64,000 bases of DNA from Marinobacter vulgaris (GTDB taxonomy: Bacteria > Pseudomonadota > Gammaproteobacteria > Pseudomonadales > Oleiphilaceae), in contig NZ_QFWX01000004.1 in the NCBI RefSeq assembly GCF_003344045.1, positions 124,001-188,000 on the forward strand. The letters are read 5' to 3'. The translations under genes were made by a program, and so were the position numbers. Shown piece after piece: positions 54,848 to 63,725 of the stretch (the stretch's first letter is position 1; each line of letters begins with the position of its first letter). The notes under the pieces were generated by a model. It searched no databases. It was not told the DNA's origin and saw only the letters and a list, made by a program, of their open reading frames with translations.

Positions 54848-55474
54848 TCAGGCTCCTTCCACGTCGATTTCGCGGTCGCCGTGCACCACCTCAACCAGCT
54901 TGATGGCTTCCTGCTCCATGCCCACCACGAGCTCATCAACGCGGCGGATAAAGTAACGGTGGAAGATAAGGGCCGGAATAGCCACGGTGAGACCCGATGC
55001 CGTGGTAATCAGAGCCTCGGAAATACCCCCCGCCAGATTACCGGCATCGCCGACCCCGGCGAGCTGGATTTCGGCAAACACCTTGATCATGCCGATAACG
55101 GTTCCGAGCAGACCCAGCAGCGGGGCGATCGTCGCAACGGTACCCAGCGGATTGAGAAAGCGTTCCAGATCATGGATGACCTGGCTGGCCTCGTGTTCAA
55201 TGCTTTCTTTCATGATCTCACGACCATGTTTTGCATTCATCAGGCCACCGGCCAGGATACGGCCCAGGGGAGACGATGCCTGCAACGCCTTGAGCTTGCG
55301 CCCGTTAAGCTCTTTTTTCTTTATCCAGCGCCACAACTCGTTAATGGTGTGCTGTGGTGTCACCCTGGACGGTCTGAGTGTCCAGAAACGCTCGAGAATG
55401 ATGGCTAGGGCAAGAATGGAACAGGCAAGAATCGGCACCATGAGGATGCCACCGGCTTTCAAAAGCTCGAACAC
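54848..55474 (-). CDS. exbB: MotA/TolQ/ExbB proton channel family protein
   Basis: This 208-residue protein has three predicted membrane helices: one near residues 10-30 and two in the APLLGLLGTVIGMI and ALITTASGLTVAIPALI regions. It forms the channel partner of ExbD. It is the first gene of the minus-strand envelope operon. The 93 bases upstream hold possible -10 sequences but no clear promoter. Confidence 0.92.
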   Translation of the reverse strand: MFELLKAGGILMVPILACSILALAIILERFWTLRPSRVTPQHTINELWRWIKKKELNGRKLKALQASSPLGRILAGGLMNAKHGREIMKESIEHEASQVIHDLERFLNPLGTVATIAPLLGLLGTVIGMIKVFAEIQLAGVGDAGNLAGGISEALITTASGLTVAIPALIFHRYFIRRVDELVVGMEQEAIKLVEVVHGDREIDVEGA

Positions 55475-55567
55475 GCTTGGTCTCCCTGATTGTTGGCAAG
55501 CCGCGCTACTTTAGCATAGCTGCCGGCGGAGGCCACACCCGCAATGTCACGGTTTTTATACGCAACA

Positions 55568-57997
55568 TCAGCGGGTTTCCGGTTTGCGTATCCAGAAGGG
55601 CACCCCTGCCCTGGCCTCGGTAACTGCCACTCCGGATTCTTGCAATTCCACTCGCACAGCCCCGGATGTGGCCGTGTTCAGCAAGCGGCTACCGCTGGCC
55701 AGGTACCGGCCCACCACATCCGGATGAGGATGTCCGAAACGGTGGCGGTATCCCGCACTGACAAGCACAAGATCTGGTGCCATCTCGCGCACCCATTGCT
55801 CTGATGAAGAGGTTTTACTGCCATGATGAGGCGCCAGAACAACACGGAAAGCGGCAGATTCATGTCTCCGATCTGCTGTGAAACTGCCCTCTACCTGCCG
55901 CGTGATGTCTCCGGACAGGATCACTTCTGCAGCCGCTGAGGCAGAGCGGATGGTCACCACGCAGGAGGCGTCATTGCCCTCGACGTCAGCGGGACTTCGC
56001 CAGAAAGAAACCGCAAGGCTGGCTATTTCCCGGACACCGTATCCAGTACAGGATTCCACAGCCACAGCGGAGGAGTCCGGCAACATGCTGGCCACGCGCT
56101 CGGGCTCGCCAGTGACCACCTGCCCCACCTCAAAGCTGTCAAACAACAGCGGCAACCCGCCGGCGTGATCACCATCGCCATGACTGATGACCAGCGTATC
56201 GATGCGGCGAACCCCCAGTGCTCTGAGATTGGGGACCAGCACCGAATCAACCGCGGAGTAGACCCCTTTCAGCGCCGGGCCGGTATCGTAAAGCAGCACC
56301 CGATCCTGATCCCGCACCATCACGGAAAGCCCCTGGCCGACGTCCCATACCCAGAGCTCCGGAACGTCCACCGGGGTATTCTGATTATCGCCGGCAGGGG
56401 CATCTACGAGCGCCAACGTCAGCCCCACCGCGGCCAGGCCAACCATGGCCAGGCGACATGCCCGAAAGGGCACCAGCAGCCCAACCATGACGACAACAGC
56501 CAGTAGCAGAAGTGCCCCCGGGCCAGGAGTCGGCAGCACCAGCTGCGCATCAGCCAACCAGGCCAGGCCCTGCCAGAGCATCCCCAAAACCAGATCGAAA
56601 ACGCCGACGATGAGGTCATCAGCCACCGGCGAGATCATCATTACCAGAGCTCCGACGGCCAGAACCGGCATAACCACCAGCGATACCCAGGGAATAGCTA
56701 CCAGGTTGGCGACAAAGCCAATCACAACCTGGGACTGACCAAGAACCTCGAGAATCGGCCACAGCGCGGCAAACACGGCCAACTGGGCCAGCAATAGGCC
56801 CTGGAGCCAACCGGCCTGTCGCAAACGGAAACTGAAAAGCAGCACCAGAACCGACACCGCACCGAACGACAGCCAGAAACCCTGATCGAGGGGTGAAAAC
56901 GGATCGCTCAGCAGCACCAGGACCAGCGCCCCCAGCAGTCCGGTGAGGACTCCGGTTCTCCGTGCACCCAGAACCATCCAGCCGGCGATGATGACCATAA
57001 TCAACGCCCGCCGGGTAGGCACTGAAAAACCGGCAGCAAGGGCATAGGCGAGGCTGGCGGTGGAAACACACAAAAAGACCAGCCCCCGCAACCTGCCCGG
57101 CGATATCCGGCCCTGGGGCATGCAGAGCAGCAGCCGTCTGCAGACAAAGCCCGCGCCTGCGGCGATCAACCCCAGATGCAGCCCCGAAATAGCCACCAGA
57201 TGGATGGTGCCGGTGGCCTTTAGGACGTCCCAGTGCCGGGGTTCCATATGGCCGCGGTAACCGATCATCAGCGAGGCAATGAGTGGAAAATGCCGGGCAC
57301 GGGAGAGTCGTTCCGATGTCGCAATCACCAGGTCGTTGCGCCAGCGGTGATAGCGACAACCGAGCCGGCAGTCAAAACTGCGGTCGGGGGCCAGGTCACG
57401 GATAGTACCGGTGGCGCCAAACCCCTTGCGGTAGAGCCAGGTTTCGTAGCGGAAGCCCACAGGATTGACAGAGCCATGGGGTCGTTTCAGCACGACCCTG
57501 AGCTTCAGCCGATGGGGAGTGCTGGTTGTTGCCGCATCGCCGTACCAGGCAAGCCGAATCTTCTGCGGCATCGCAGGTGGCGCCGCGGCTTTGGAGCGCC
57601 CCGGCAAATGCCACCGCTCGACACAGAAAGCAAAACGGACGCTGCGGTAACTGCCCGTGGAGGGAACGTCGCAGAGATAGCCGGAAACCTCCAGCACCCT
57701 CCCCTCCAGGGCAGCGGGAAGCGTGGACTGCTGGCGGGTGTCAGCATGCCAGGCTGACCAGAGCATGCCGATAAATCCTCCTGCAGCCAGCGCGGCTGCA
57801 ACTTTCGGCCATCGCGACGTCGCCGTCATCAAGGTGAGGCACGGAATCGCCAGCATGGCAATCAGCCAGTGCAGAGGTGGTAAGACCGCAAGGCTATACA
57901 GTAAGATAACGCCGCAGGCGAAGCCTGCGAGGCCAACCCTGGCCAAAAAACTTCCGGACAATCCTTGTCCTCCTGATAGTTGATCCTCTCCGGGCAA
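55568..57997 (-). CDS. comEC: DNA internalisation protein ComEC/Rec2
   Basis: This 809-residue inner-membrane protein is expected to form the channel for single-stranded DNA uptake. The N-terminus has several membrane helices and an OB-fold (CX-rich loop around RLGCRYH). The central competence domain has HLVAISGLHLGLIA. The C-terminal beta-lactamase-like domain has SHGDGDHAGG and APHHGSKTSSS. The gene looks intact. No other competence genes are in the window. Confidence 0.95.
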   Translation of the reverse strand: MPGEDQLSGGQGLSGSFLARVGLAGFACGVILLYSLAVLPPLHWLIAMLAIPCLTLMTATSRWPKVAAALAAGGFIGMLWSAWHADTRQQSTLPAALEGRVLEVSGYLCDVPSTGSYRSVRFAFCVERWHLPGRSKAAAPPAMPQKIRLAWYGDAATTSTPHRLKLRVVLKRPHGSVNPVGFRYETWLYRKGFGATGTIRDLAPDRSFDCRLGCRYHRWRNDLVIATSERLSRARHFPLIASLMIGYRGHMEPRHWDVLKATGTIHLVAISGLHLGLIAAGAGFVCRRLLLCMPQGRISPGRLRGLVFLCVSTASLAYALAAGFSVPTRRALIMVIIAGWMVLGARRTGVLTGLLGALVLVLLSDPFSPLDQGFWLSFGAVSVLVLLFSFRLRQAGWLQGLLLAQLAVFAALWPILEVLGQSQVVIGFVANLVAIPWVSLVVMPVLAVGALVMMISPVADDLIVGVFDLVLGMLWQGLAWLADAQLVLPTPGPGALLLLAVVVMVGLLVPFRACRLAMVGLAAVGLTLALVDAPAGDNQNTPVDVPELWVWDVGQGLSVMVRDQDRVLLYDTGPALKGVYSAVDSVLVPNLRALGVRRIDTLVISHGDGDHAGGLPLLFDSFEVGQVVTGEPERVASMLPDSSAVAVESCTGYGVREIASLAVSFWRSPADVEGNDASCVVTIRSASAAAEVILSGDITRQVEGSFTADRRHESAAFRVVLAPHHGSKTSSSEQWVREMAPDLVLVSAGYRHRFGHPHPDVVGRYLASGSRLLNTATSGAVRVELQESGVAVTEARAGVPFWIRKPETR

Positions 57998-58041
57998 CGC
58001 ACATCCCCGGAATCATCGTCCTGAGCAGGCAGAACTTCCCG

Positions 58042-58602
58042 ATGCCAAAGAAGTTCATGAAACGATACCTACCATCGCCGGAAAGGGTGCGCGCCATTGA
58101 GTCGCTGCACTTCCTTGGCGATATCCTTCATGAACCCAACCTGTGGCACATCAATCGGCACAGTGTTGCCCGCGCATTCCTTGTTGGCATTTTCCTGGCC
58201 TTCATCCCCATGCCGTTCCAGATGCTAGCCGCAGCCTTTTTCGCCATCTGGTTCAACGCCAACCTGCCACTGTCCGTGGTACTGGTGTGGATCAGCAACC
58301 CGGTGACCATGCCCCCCATGTTCTACTTCAACTACAAAATCGGGGCCTGGATTCTTGACCGACCGGTGCTCAATTTCGACTTCCAGTTATCCTGGTCCTG
58401 GCTCAGTGGCCGCCTTCTGGATATCGGCATCCCCCTTTATCTGGGGTCACTTCTTGTAGCTACCCTGTCAGCGTGCCTTGCCTATCTGGTAATTCAGTTC
58501 CTGTGGCGCCGCAAGGTGCGCTCTGACTGGCAGGAGCGGCAAATATTCCGTCTCCGGAATCGTCGGCTGGCCCGGCGGAACAGCAACCGTCAAAGTTCCT
58601 GA
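58042..58602 (+). CDS. DUF2062 family membrane protein
   Basis: This 186-residue protein has two or three membrane helices and the family features NRHSVARAFLVGIFLAFIPM, VLVWISNPVTMPP and a basic C-terminal tail. Its function is not known. It is divergent from comEC by 44 bases, and its 3' end overlaps lolD by 13 bases. Confidence 0.85.
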   Translation: MPKKFMKRYLPSPERVRAIESLHFLGDILHEPNLWHINRHSVARAFLVGIFLAFIPMPFQMLAAAFFAIWFNANLPLSVVLVWISNPVTMPPMFYFNYKIGAWILDRPVLNFDFQLSWSWLSGRLLDIGIPLYLGSLLVATLSACLAYLVIQFLWRRKVRSDWQERQIFRLRNRRLARRNSNRQSS

Positions 58603-59300
58603 AACAGCTGCCCCTGCTCCAGCCGCAACACCCGACCCAGGCTTTTGGCCATTCGCATATCATGGGTCACCAGAACAAAGGCAATGCCAATCTGGTCCCG
58701 CAGTGATTCGATGAGGTCACGAACCCCATCCCCGGTCTGCTCATCGAGATTGCCAGTCGGCTCATCCATCAGCACGCATTCGGGCTCGTTCACCAATGCC
58801 CGGGCAATGGCGACCCGCTGCCGCTCGCCTCCGGAAAGTTCACCCGGCTTGTGCGCCAGCCGGTGACTAAGCCCGACCCGCTCCAAGATGGCGCTCGCCT
58901 TGGCAGACGCCGGCTTGACTCCAAGCCCTCCCAGGGCGCAGGGCATCATCACATTCTCCAGTGCCGAGAACTCAGGCAACAAATGGTGGAACTGATAGAC
59001 AAAGCCCAAGTGGCGGTTCCGGAAGCGCGCACGGCCGGCCTCGTTCATGCGATGGATATCCTGGCCACAAATGTCTATATGGCCGGAGGACGGCTTATCC
59101 AGTCCACCCAGGAGATTCAGCAGGGTTGTTTTTCCGGCACCACTGCTGCCAACAATACCCACGGATTCCCCAGCCGAGACCCTCAGGGAAATATCCGAGA
59201 AAATAGTAAGCTTGCCAGGCCCTTCGTTGTAGGTTCGGGTGACCTTTTCACAGTCAATGACCAGCGCTTTATCACGGTTCATGGTTGCTGACTCACTCAT
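58590..59300 (-). CDS. lolD: Lipoprotein-releasing system ATP-binding protein
   Basis: This 236-residue ABC ATPase powers release of outer-membrane lipoproteins from the inner membrane. Walker A is GSSGAGKTT, the signature is LSGGERQRVAIARAL, and Walker B is CVLMDEPTGNLD. The ATG at 59300 overlaps the permease stop. A second ATG at 59282 is possible. It is paired with one LolC/E-type permease; no second permease follows. Confidence 0.93.
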   Translation of the reverse strand: MSESATMNRDKALVIDCEKVTRTYNEGPGKLTIFSDISLRVSAGESVGIVGSSGAGKTTLLNLLGGLDKPSSGHIDICGQDIHRMNEAGRARFRNRHLGFVYQFHHLLPEFSALENVMMPCALGGLGVKPASAKASAILERVGLSHRLAHKPGELSGGERQRVAIARALVNEPECVLMDEPTGNLDEQTGDGVRDLIESLRDQIGIAFVLVTHDMRMAKSLGRVLRLEQGQLFQEL

Positions 59301-60534
59301 AACGCAAAGCCTCCGCCGGGTCGACGCGAGAGGCACGCCATGCCGGATAAATCGTTGCCAGCAGGCTCAGCGCAAGGCCGGCCCCGCTGATAATCCAGAC
59401 ATCCTGCCATTGCAGCTGGGACGGCAGATAGCTGATGAAGTACACGTCGGCACTGAGGAACTGGTGCCCCATGAAGGCCTCCAGCCAGGCGATAAACCCA
59501 CTGATGTTATAGGCGCCAAACACGCCAAGGGCCGTTCCCACCAGAGTACCGGTGATACCGATCACAGCACCCTGGACTATAAAGATCCGCATGATTCTGC
59601 CGGGGGTGGCACCCATGGTGCGCAGAATGGCAATGTCAGCGGTTTTATCGGTAACCACCATCACCAGAGTGGAGACGATGTTGAAGGCGGCGACGGCGAC
59701 GATAAACATCAGCAGCAGACCGATCATGGTTTTCTCCATGCGGATGGCCTGGAACAGGTTGCCGTGGGTTCGCGTCCAGTCGGAAATATAGTGGCGACCA
59801 CTGAGGCCGGTGGCAACATCCCTGGCCACCCGCGGTGCCTGGAACAGATCGTCTACCAGCAGCCGCACGCCCTCAGCCTTGCCGCCGGTACGCATAAGTT
59901 TGGCGGCATCATCCATATGCACAAGGGTGTAGTTGCCGTCCAGCTCCGCCCCGACGCTGAACACGCCCTTGACCGTGAAACGCTTGAGTCGCGGCAATAC
60001 GCCCGCCGGCGTCACCGACGCTTCCGGCAACACCACGGTTACCAGGTCACCAACCTGCAGCCGGAGCGCGGACGCCATCAGCTTGCCGATGATAATCCCG
60101 AATTCCCCCGACTTCAGGTCATCCAGATCGCCCTCGATCATGTGATTCTCGATGATCGATACACTTCGCTCCTGCTCCGGCAGGATGCCATTGAGCATGA
60201 CGCCGCGGACATCGCCGCCGCCGGTCACCATACCCTGTCCCTGGATATAGGGGGCCGCGGCGATCACCGACGGATGTTGTTCAACCTGGCGGTCGACCTC
60301 TTCCCAATCCTGCAGCACACCATCGGCCTGAATGGTGGCATGGGGTACCATCCCCAGAATGCGCTGTTTCAGTTCGCGGTCGAAACCATTCATCACCGAA
60401 AGCACGATGATCAGCACCGCAACACCGAGCATCAGCCCGATCATGGAAGTGAGTGATATGAATGAAATAAAGTGGTTACGTCGTTTGGCCGCGGTATACC
60501 GTAAACCGACATACAGTGATAGGGGTCTGAACAT
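59293..60534 (-). CDS. Lipoprotein-releasing permease, LolC/LolE/LolF family
   Basis: This 413-residue permease has an N-terminal membrane helix (MIGLMLGVAVLIIVLSV), a large periplasmic MacB-like domain (about 50-260) and three C-terminal helices. It begins GLRYTAAKRRNHFISFIS, a family hallmark, and ends near DPAEALRYE. Only one permease gene is next to lolD, unlike the E. coli lolC-lolD-lolE order. It may form a LolF-type homodimer, or the other permease may be elsewhere. Confidence 0.9.
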   Translation of the reverse strand: MFRPLSLYVGLRYTAAKRRNHFISFISLTSMIGLMLGVAVLIIVLSVMNGFDRELKQRILGMVPHATIQADGVLQDWEEVDRQVEQHPSVIAAAPYIQGQGMVTGGGDVRGVMLNGILPEQERSVSIIENHMIEGDLDDLKSGEFGIIIGKLMASALRLQVGDLVTVVLPEASVTPAGVLPRLKRFTVKGVFSVGAELDGNYTLVHMDDAAKLMRTGGKAEGVRLLVDDLFQAPRVARDVATGLSGRHYISDWTRTHGNLFQAIRMEKTMIGLLLMFIVAVAAFNIVSTLVMVVTDKTADIAILRTMGATPGRIMRIFIVQGAVIGITGTLVGTALGVFGAYNISGFIAWLEAFMGHQFLSADVYFISYLPSQLQWQDVWIISGAGLALSLLATIYPAWRASRVDPAEALRYE

Positions 60535-60648
60535 TGAGAGGAGCCTGTCGCTACCTTATGGTCTGTCAAAATTCCCGCCGCGATACGGGCCGGCAGGAAG
60601 CTGCTAAACTTCCAGGAATAAACAATAATACCGCGTTCCGGAGTTCCA

Positions 60649-61236
60649 ATGCCCGCTTCCACACCCCCTGACAACCCGGTAGAGGTCTCTTCTGATCGCA
60701 GGGACTTTTTCCGTATCAGAGACCACGTCGGCCTGGAAATCCGCAAGCTCGCCCCGGACAACGCGAGCAAAGAGAATCCCTTCAACGGTAGCCACCTGGA
60801 AAGCCTCCGATCGGAGTTCAAACGCCTTGATCAGGACGTGCGGGCACAACTGGCCACTCTGGCGGAGCGGGATCGCCTGCTGACCTCATTGATCAAGTCA
60901 CTCAACGGCAAGCTGGACACGCTGGCGCGCATTATGGCCTTTGAGCAAAATCCGTTGCAACCTGAAGACTGGCAGGACGTCACACTCAGCGAAGGCGGGC
61001 TCTCTTTCCACACTCTGACCAACAGCTTCGAAACCGGTCAGATTCTTGCCTTGAGAATGACTCTGCCACCGGAGCTGTTTCAGCCGGTTGCCATTGCACA
61101 GGTCCTCAGCGTTGAACCTGACGGCAGCGGGGGTGCCACGGTTCATACGGAGTTCAGCGACATCCATGACAGTGACCGCCAGCAAATTGCCCGCCATGTG
61201 ATGCGCTGGCAGATCCGGCAACGACAAAAACAATAA
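60649..61236 (+). CDS. PilZ-like protein with a helical insertion
   Basis: This 195-residue protein carries a candidate c-di-GMP site in two pieces: RRDFFR at residues 17-22 and DVTLSEGGLSF starting at Asp110. Between them are about 85 residues of heptad-like helix (e.g. FKRLDQDVRAQLATLAERDR). Usual PilZ domains have these motifs only about 20-30 residues apart. Tetrameric PilZ proteins with long helices are known, so this may oligomerise. c-di-GMP binding is inferred only. Confidence 0.75.
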   Translation: MPASTPPDNPVEVSSDRRDFFRIRDHVGLEIRKLAPDNASKENPFNGSHLESLRSEFKRLDQDVRAQLATLAERDRLLTSLIKSLNGKLDTLARIMAFEQNPLQPEDWQDVTLSEGGLSFHTLTNSFETGQILALRMTLPPELFQPVAIAQVLSVEPDGSGGATVHTEFSDIHDSDRQQIARHVMRWQIRQRQKQ

Positions 61237-61359
61237 ACTGTCCACAAATCACCGAATCAGGGCTGACTTTTGTTAGTCTTTGTCAGATATTACGTTTTAT
61301 CAATGTCCGGTCGTTAGCCTGCTGAACCGGACCGCACAATGCCAGGGAGCAAGCCACTG

Positions 61360-61668
61360 ATGAACAAACGCACATTAAAAGCAGTCTGTGCCGCCACTAC
61401 ACTCGCCGCGCTGGCGATGGGACCTGTCACCAAGGTTGCTGCCGAAGAAATTCGGGTCCCTCTGGCGTCCAAGGCCGAGCGTAGCACCCAGCAAGACCTG
61501 CCCCGCACCGGCATGGCCCAGTCAAGCGTTCGCAATGGCTGGGGAAGCCCCCGGCAAACCACCGGCCCGGTGGGTAATCCACCTATTTCCCAATGGCATT
61601 ACGAGGACTTTGTCGTGTATTTTGAGGACGACCGGGTGATTCATGCCGTGCTGAAACCCCAACGTTGA
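61360..61668 (+). CDS. Small exported protein of unknown function
   Basis: This 102-residue protein has a signal peptide (MNKRTLKAV followed by an Ala-rich core, with likely cleavage near VAA-EE). The mature part is short and ends with PPISQWHYEDFVVYFEDDRV, a beta-rich pattern found in small periplasmic proteins of gammaproteobacteria. I do not know its function. The ATG at 61360 is preferred over 61339 because it directly begins the signal peptide. Confidence 0.75.
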   Translation: MNKRTLKAVCAATTLAALAMGPVTKVAAEEIRVPLASKAERSTQQDLPRTGMAQSSVRNGWGSPRQTTGPVGNPPISQWHYEDFVVYFEDDRVIHAVLKPQR

Positions 61669-61745
61669 AAAAACGTTCAATTATGTCCTGACGCAACCCC
61701 ACCTGTTCGTTAGAATGTCGGCTTTTGCATAAAGGTGTTCGCAAC

Positions 61746-62798
61746 TTGACTTCCAGACCTGTGATGCCCGCAGAGTGGGCACCCCAAAGTGCCGTAATGC
61801 TGACCTGGCCCCATCCGGGAACCGACTGGAGCGATGTGCTCGACGAGGTTGAGCCGGTGTTCCTGGACATTGCCCGTACCGTGCTCCGTTTCGAGCATGT
61901 TGTGCTCAGCTGTGAACACGTGGTTCGCCTGCAGGAGCTGGAGCGCGAGCTTAACGGCTACGCGCAGCAACATGGGCTGCCGGGCCGTGTTATCGCGGTG
62001 CCGGCTCCTGCCAACGATACCTGGGCGCGGGATCACGGCCCAATCGCGGTGTCCGGGGCAAACGGTCCCGAGTTGCTGGACTTTCGTTTCAATGCCTGGG
62101 GCGGAAAGTTCCCCTGGGAAAAAGACGATGCGCTCAACCGTCACCTGGCAAATTTCGGCAGCTTCGGCACCACCCCGCTGGTGCCAGTGGAGTTTGTCCT
62201 TGAAGGCGGCTCCATCGAATCGGATGGCCAGGGAACCCTGCTCACTACCAGCGAATGCCTGTTGACCCCGTCCCGGAACCCAACCATGGACCGTGCTGCC
62301 ATAGAGCATCTGATGGGCGAAACCCTGGGTACCCATCGCATTCTGTGGCTCAACCATGGTTATCTGGCCGGTGACGACACCGATAGTCATATCGACACCC
62401 TGGCGCGCTTCTGTGCGACGGACCATATCTGTTATGTCAGCTGCTCCGATGTCAGTGATGAACACTACAGCGCACTGGCCGCGATGGAGGAGGAGCTGCA
62501 ACAGTTTCACCAGGCCAACGGCCAGGCTTATCGGCTCACGCCATTACCCTGGCCAGACGCCATTTATGGTGACGATGGTGAGCGCCTGCCGGCTACCTAT
62601 GCCAATTTCCTGATCATCAACGGTGCCGTTCTGGTGCCGGTCTACGGCGTGTCCCAGGATGAGGAAGCCCTGGAAATTCTGGCAGGCGTTTTTCCCGACC
62701 GGCAGGTTATCCCGGTGAATTGTCGCCCGCTGATCAGGCAACACGGCAGCCTTCATTGCGTCACCATGCAGATACCCGCAGGAGTCGTGCAGGCATGA
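61746..62798 (+). CDS. aguA: Agmatine deiminase
   Basis: This 350-residue enzyme converts agmatine to N-carbamoylputrescine. The guanidino-group-modifying fold is shown by NDTWARDHGPI, VLEGGSIESDGQG and the catalytic Cys338 in SLHCVTM. I favour the TTG at 61746 (MTSRPVMPAEWAPQ) with AAGGTG upstream; the frame continues upstream to 61725. The stop overlaps aguB, the next enzyme of the pathway. Confidence 0.94.
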   Translation: MTSRPVMPAEWAPQSAVMLTWPHPGTDWSDVLDEVEPVFLDIARTVLRFEHVVLSCEHVVRLQELERELNGYAQQHGLPGRVIAVPAPANDTWARDHGPIAVSGANGPELLDFRFNAWGGKFPWEKDDALNRHLANFGSFGTTPLVPVEFVLEGGSIESDGQGTLLTTSECLLTPSRNPTMDRAAIEHLMGETLGTHRILWLNHGYLAGDDTDSHIDTLARFCATDHICYVSCSDVSDEHYSALAAMEEELQQFHQANGQAYRLTPLPWPDAIYGDDGERLPATYANFLIINGAVLVPVYGVSQDEEALEILAGVFPDRQVIPVNCRPLIRQHGSLHCVTMQIPAGVVQA

Positions 62799-63718
62799 GC
62801 CAGTCAATCCCCTCCGGTGACCTGACCATTGCCGCCATCCAGCAGCACTGCAGCGCTGACAAGGACACCAGCCTGGCCACCAGTGAGCGACTTGTGCGGC
62901 AGGCGGCCAAAGACGGTGCGCAACTGGTCATTCTGCAGGAACTGCACGCCACCCTGTACTTCTGCCAGACTGAAGACACCTCGGTGTTTGAACTGGCCGA
63001 GCCCATACCTGGTCCCACCAGCGACCGGCTGTCTGCGCTGGCAGCAGAGCTCGGAATTGTTCTGGTGGGATCCATATTCGAACGTCGGATGAATGGCGTC
63101 TACCACAACACCGCCGTGGTGATTGAGCGGGACGGAGGCATCGCAGGCCTATACCGCAAGATGCACATACCCGATGATCCGGGGTTCTATGAGAAATTCT
63201 ATTTCACCCCAGGCGACGCCAGTTTTAACGACGGTCGCAGCGGGTTCACCCCCATCGACACCTCGGTGGGACGCCTGGGTGTTCTGGTATGCTGGGATCA
63301 GTGGTATCCAGAAGCCGCCCGCCTGATGGCCCTGGCCGGTGCCGAGTTACTGATCTACCCCACCGCCATTGGCTGGGATGTCACTGACGACCCCGAGGAA
63401 CAGGCCCGCCAGCTGGAGGCCTGGGTGACGGTTCAGCGCGGCCATGCCGTGGCCAACAATCTGCCGGTTATCGCCCCCAACCGTGTCGGCACCGAGCCCG
63501 ACCCCTCCGCACAGTCCGACGGCATCCGTTTCTGGGGCAACAGCTTTATCTGCGGCCCCCAGGGAGAATTCCTGGCCCGAGCCGACGATCACTCCGAAAC
63601 CATACTGTCCACGACCATTAACCGCTCACGCAGTGAATCGATCCGGCGCATCTGGCCGTATTTCAGGGATCGTCGAATCGACGCCTATGGCGACATTCTC
63701 AAGCGGGTAAGGGACTGA
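62795..63718 (+). CDS. aguB: N-carbamoylputrescine amidase
   Basis: This 307-residue nitrilase-superfamily enzyme hydrolyses N-carbamoylputrescine to putrescine, CO2 and ammonia. The catalytic triad is Glu49 in LQELHA, Lys122 in YRKMHIP and Cys166 in VLVCWDQW. The ATG at 62795 overlaps the aguA stop (ATGA) with GCAGGAG upstream. The pair forms an arginine-to-putrescine route by way of agmatine. Confidence 0.95.
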   Translation: MSQSIPSGDLTIAAIQQHCSADKDTSLATSERLVRQAAKDGAQLVILQELHATLYFCQTEDTSVFELAEPIPGPTSDRLSALAAELGIVLVGSIFERRMNGVYHNTAVVIERDGGIAGLYRKMHIPDDPGFYEKFYFTPGDASFNDGRSGFTPIDTSVGRLGVLVCWDQWYPEAARLMALAGAELLIYPTAIGWDVTDDPEEQARQLEAWVTVQRGHAVANNLPVIAPNRVGTEPDPSAQSDGIRFWGNSFICGPQGEFLARADDHSETILSTTINRSRSESIRRIWPYFRDRRIDAYGDILKRVRD

Positions 63719-63725
63719 GCAGGGC

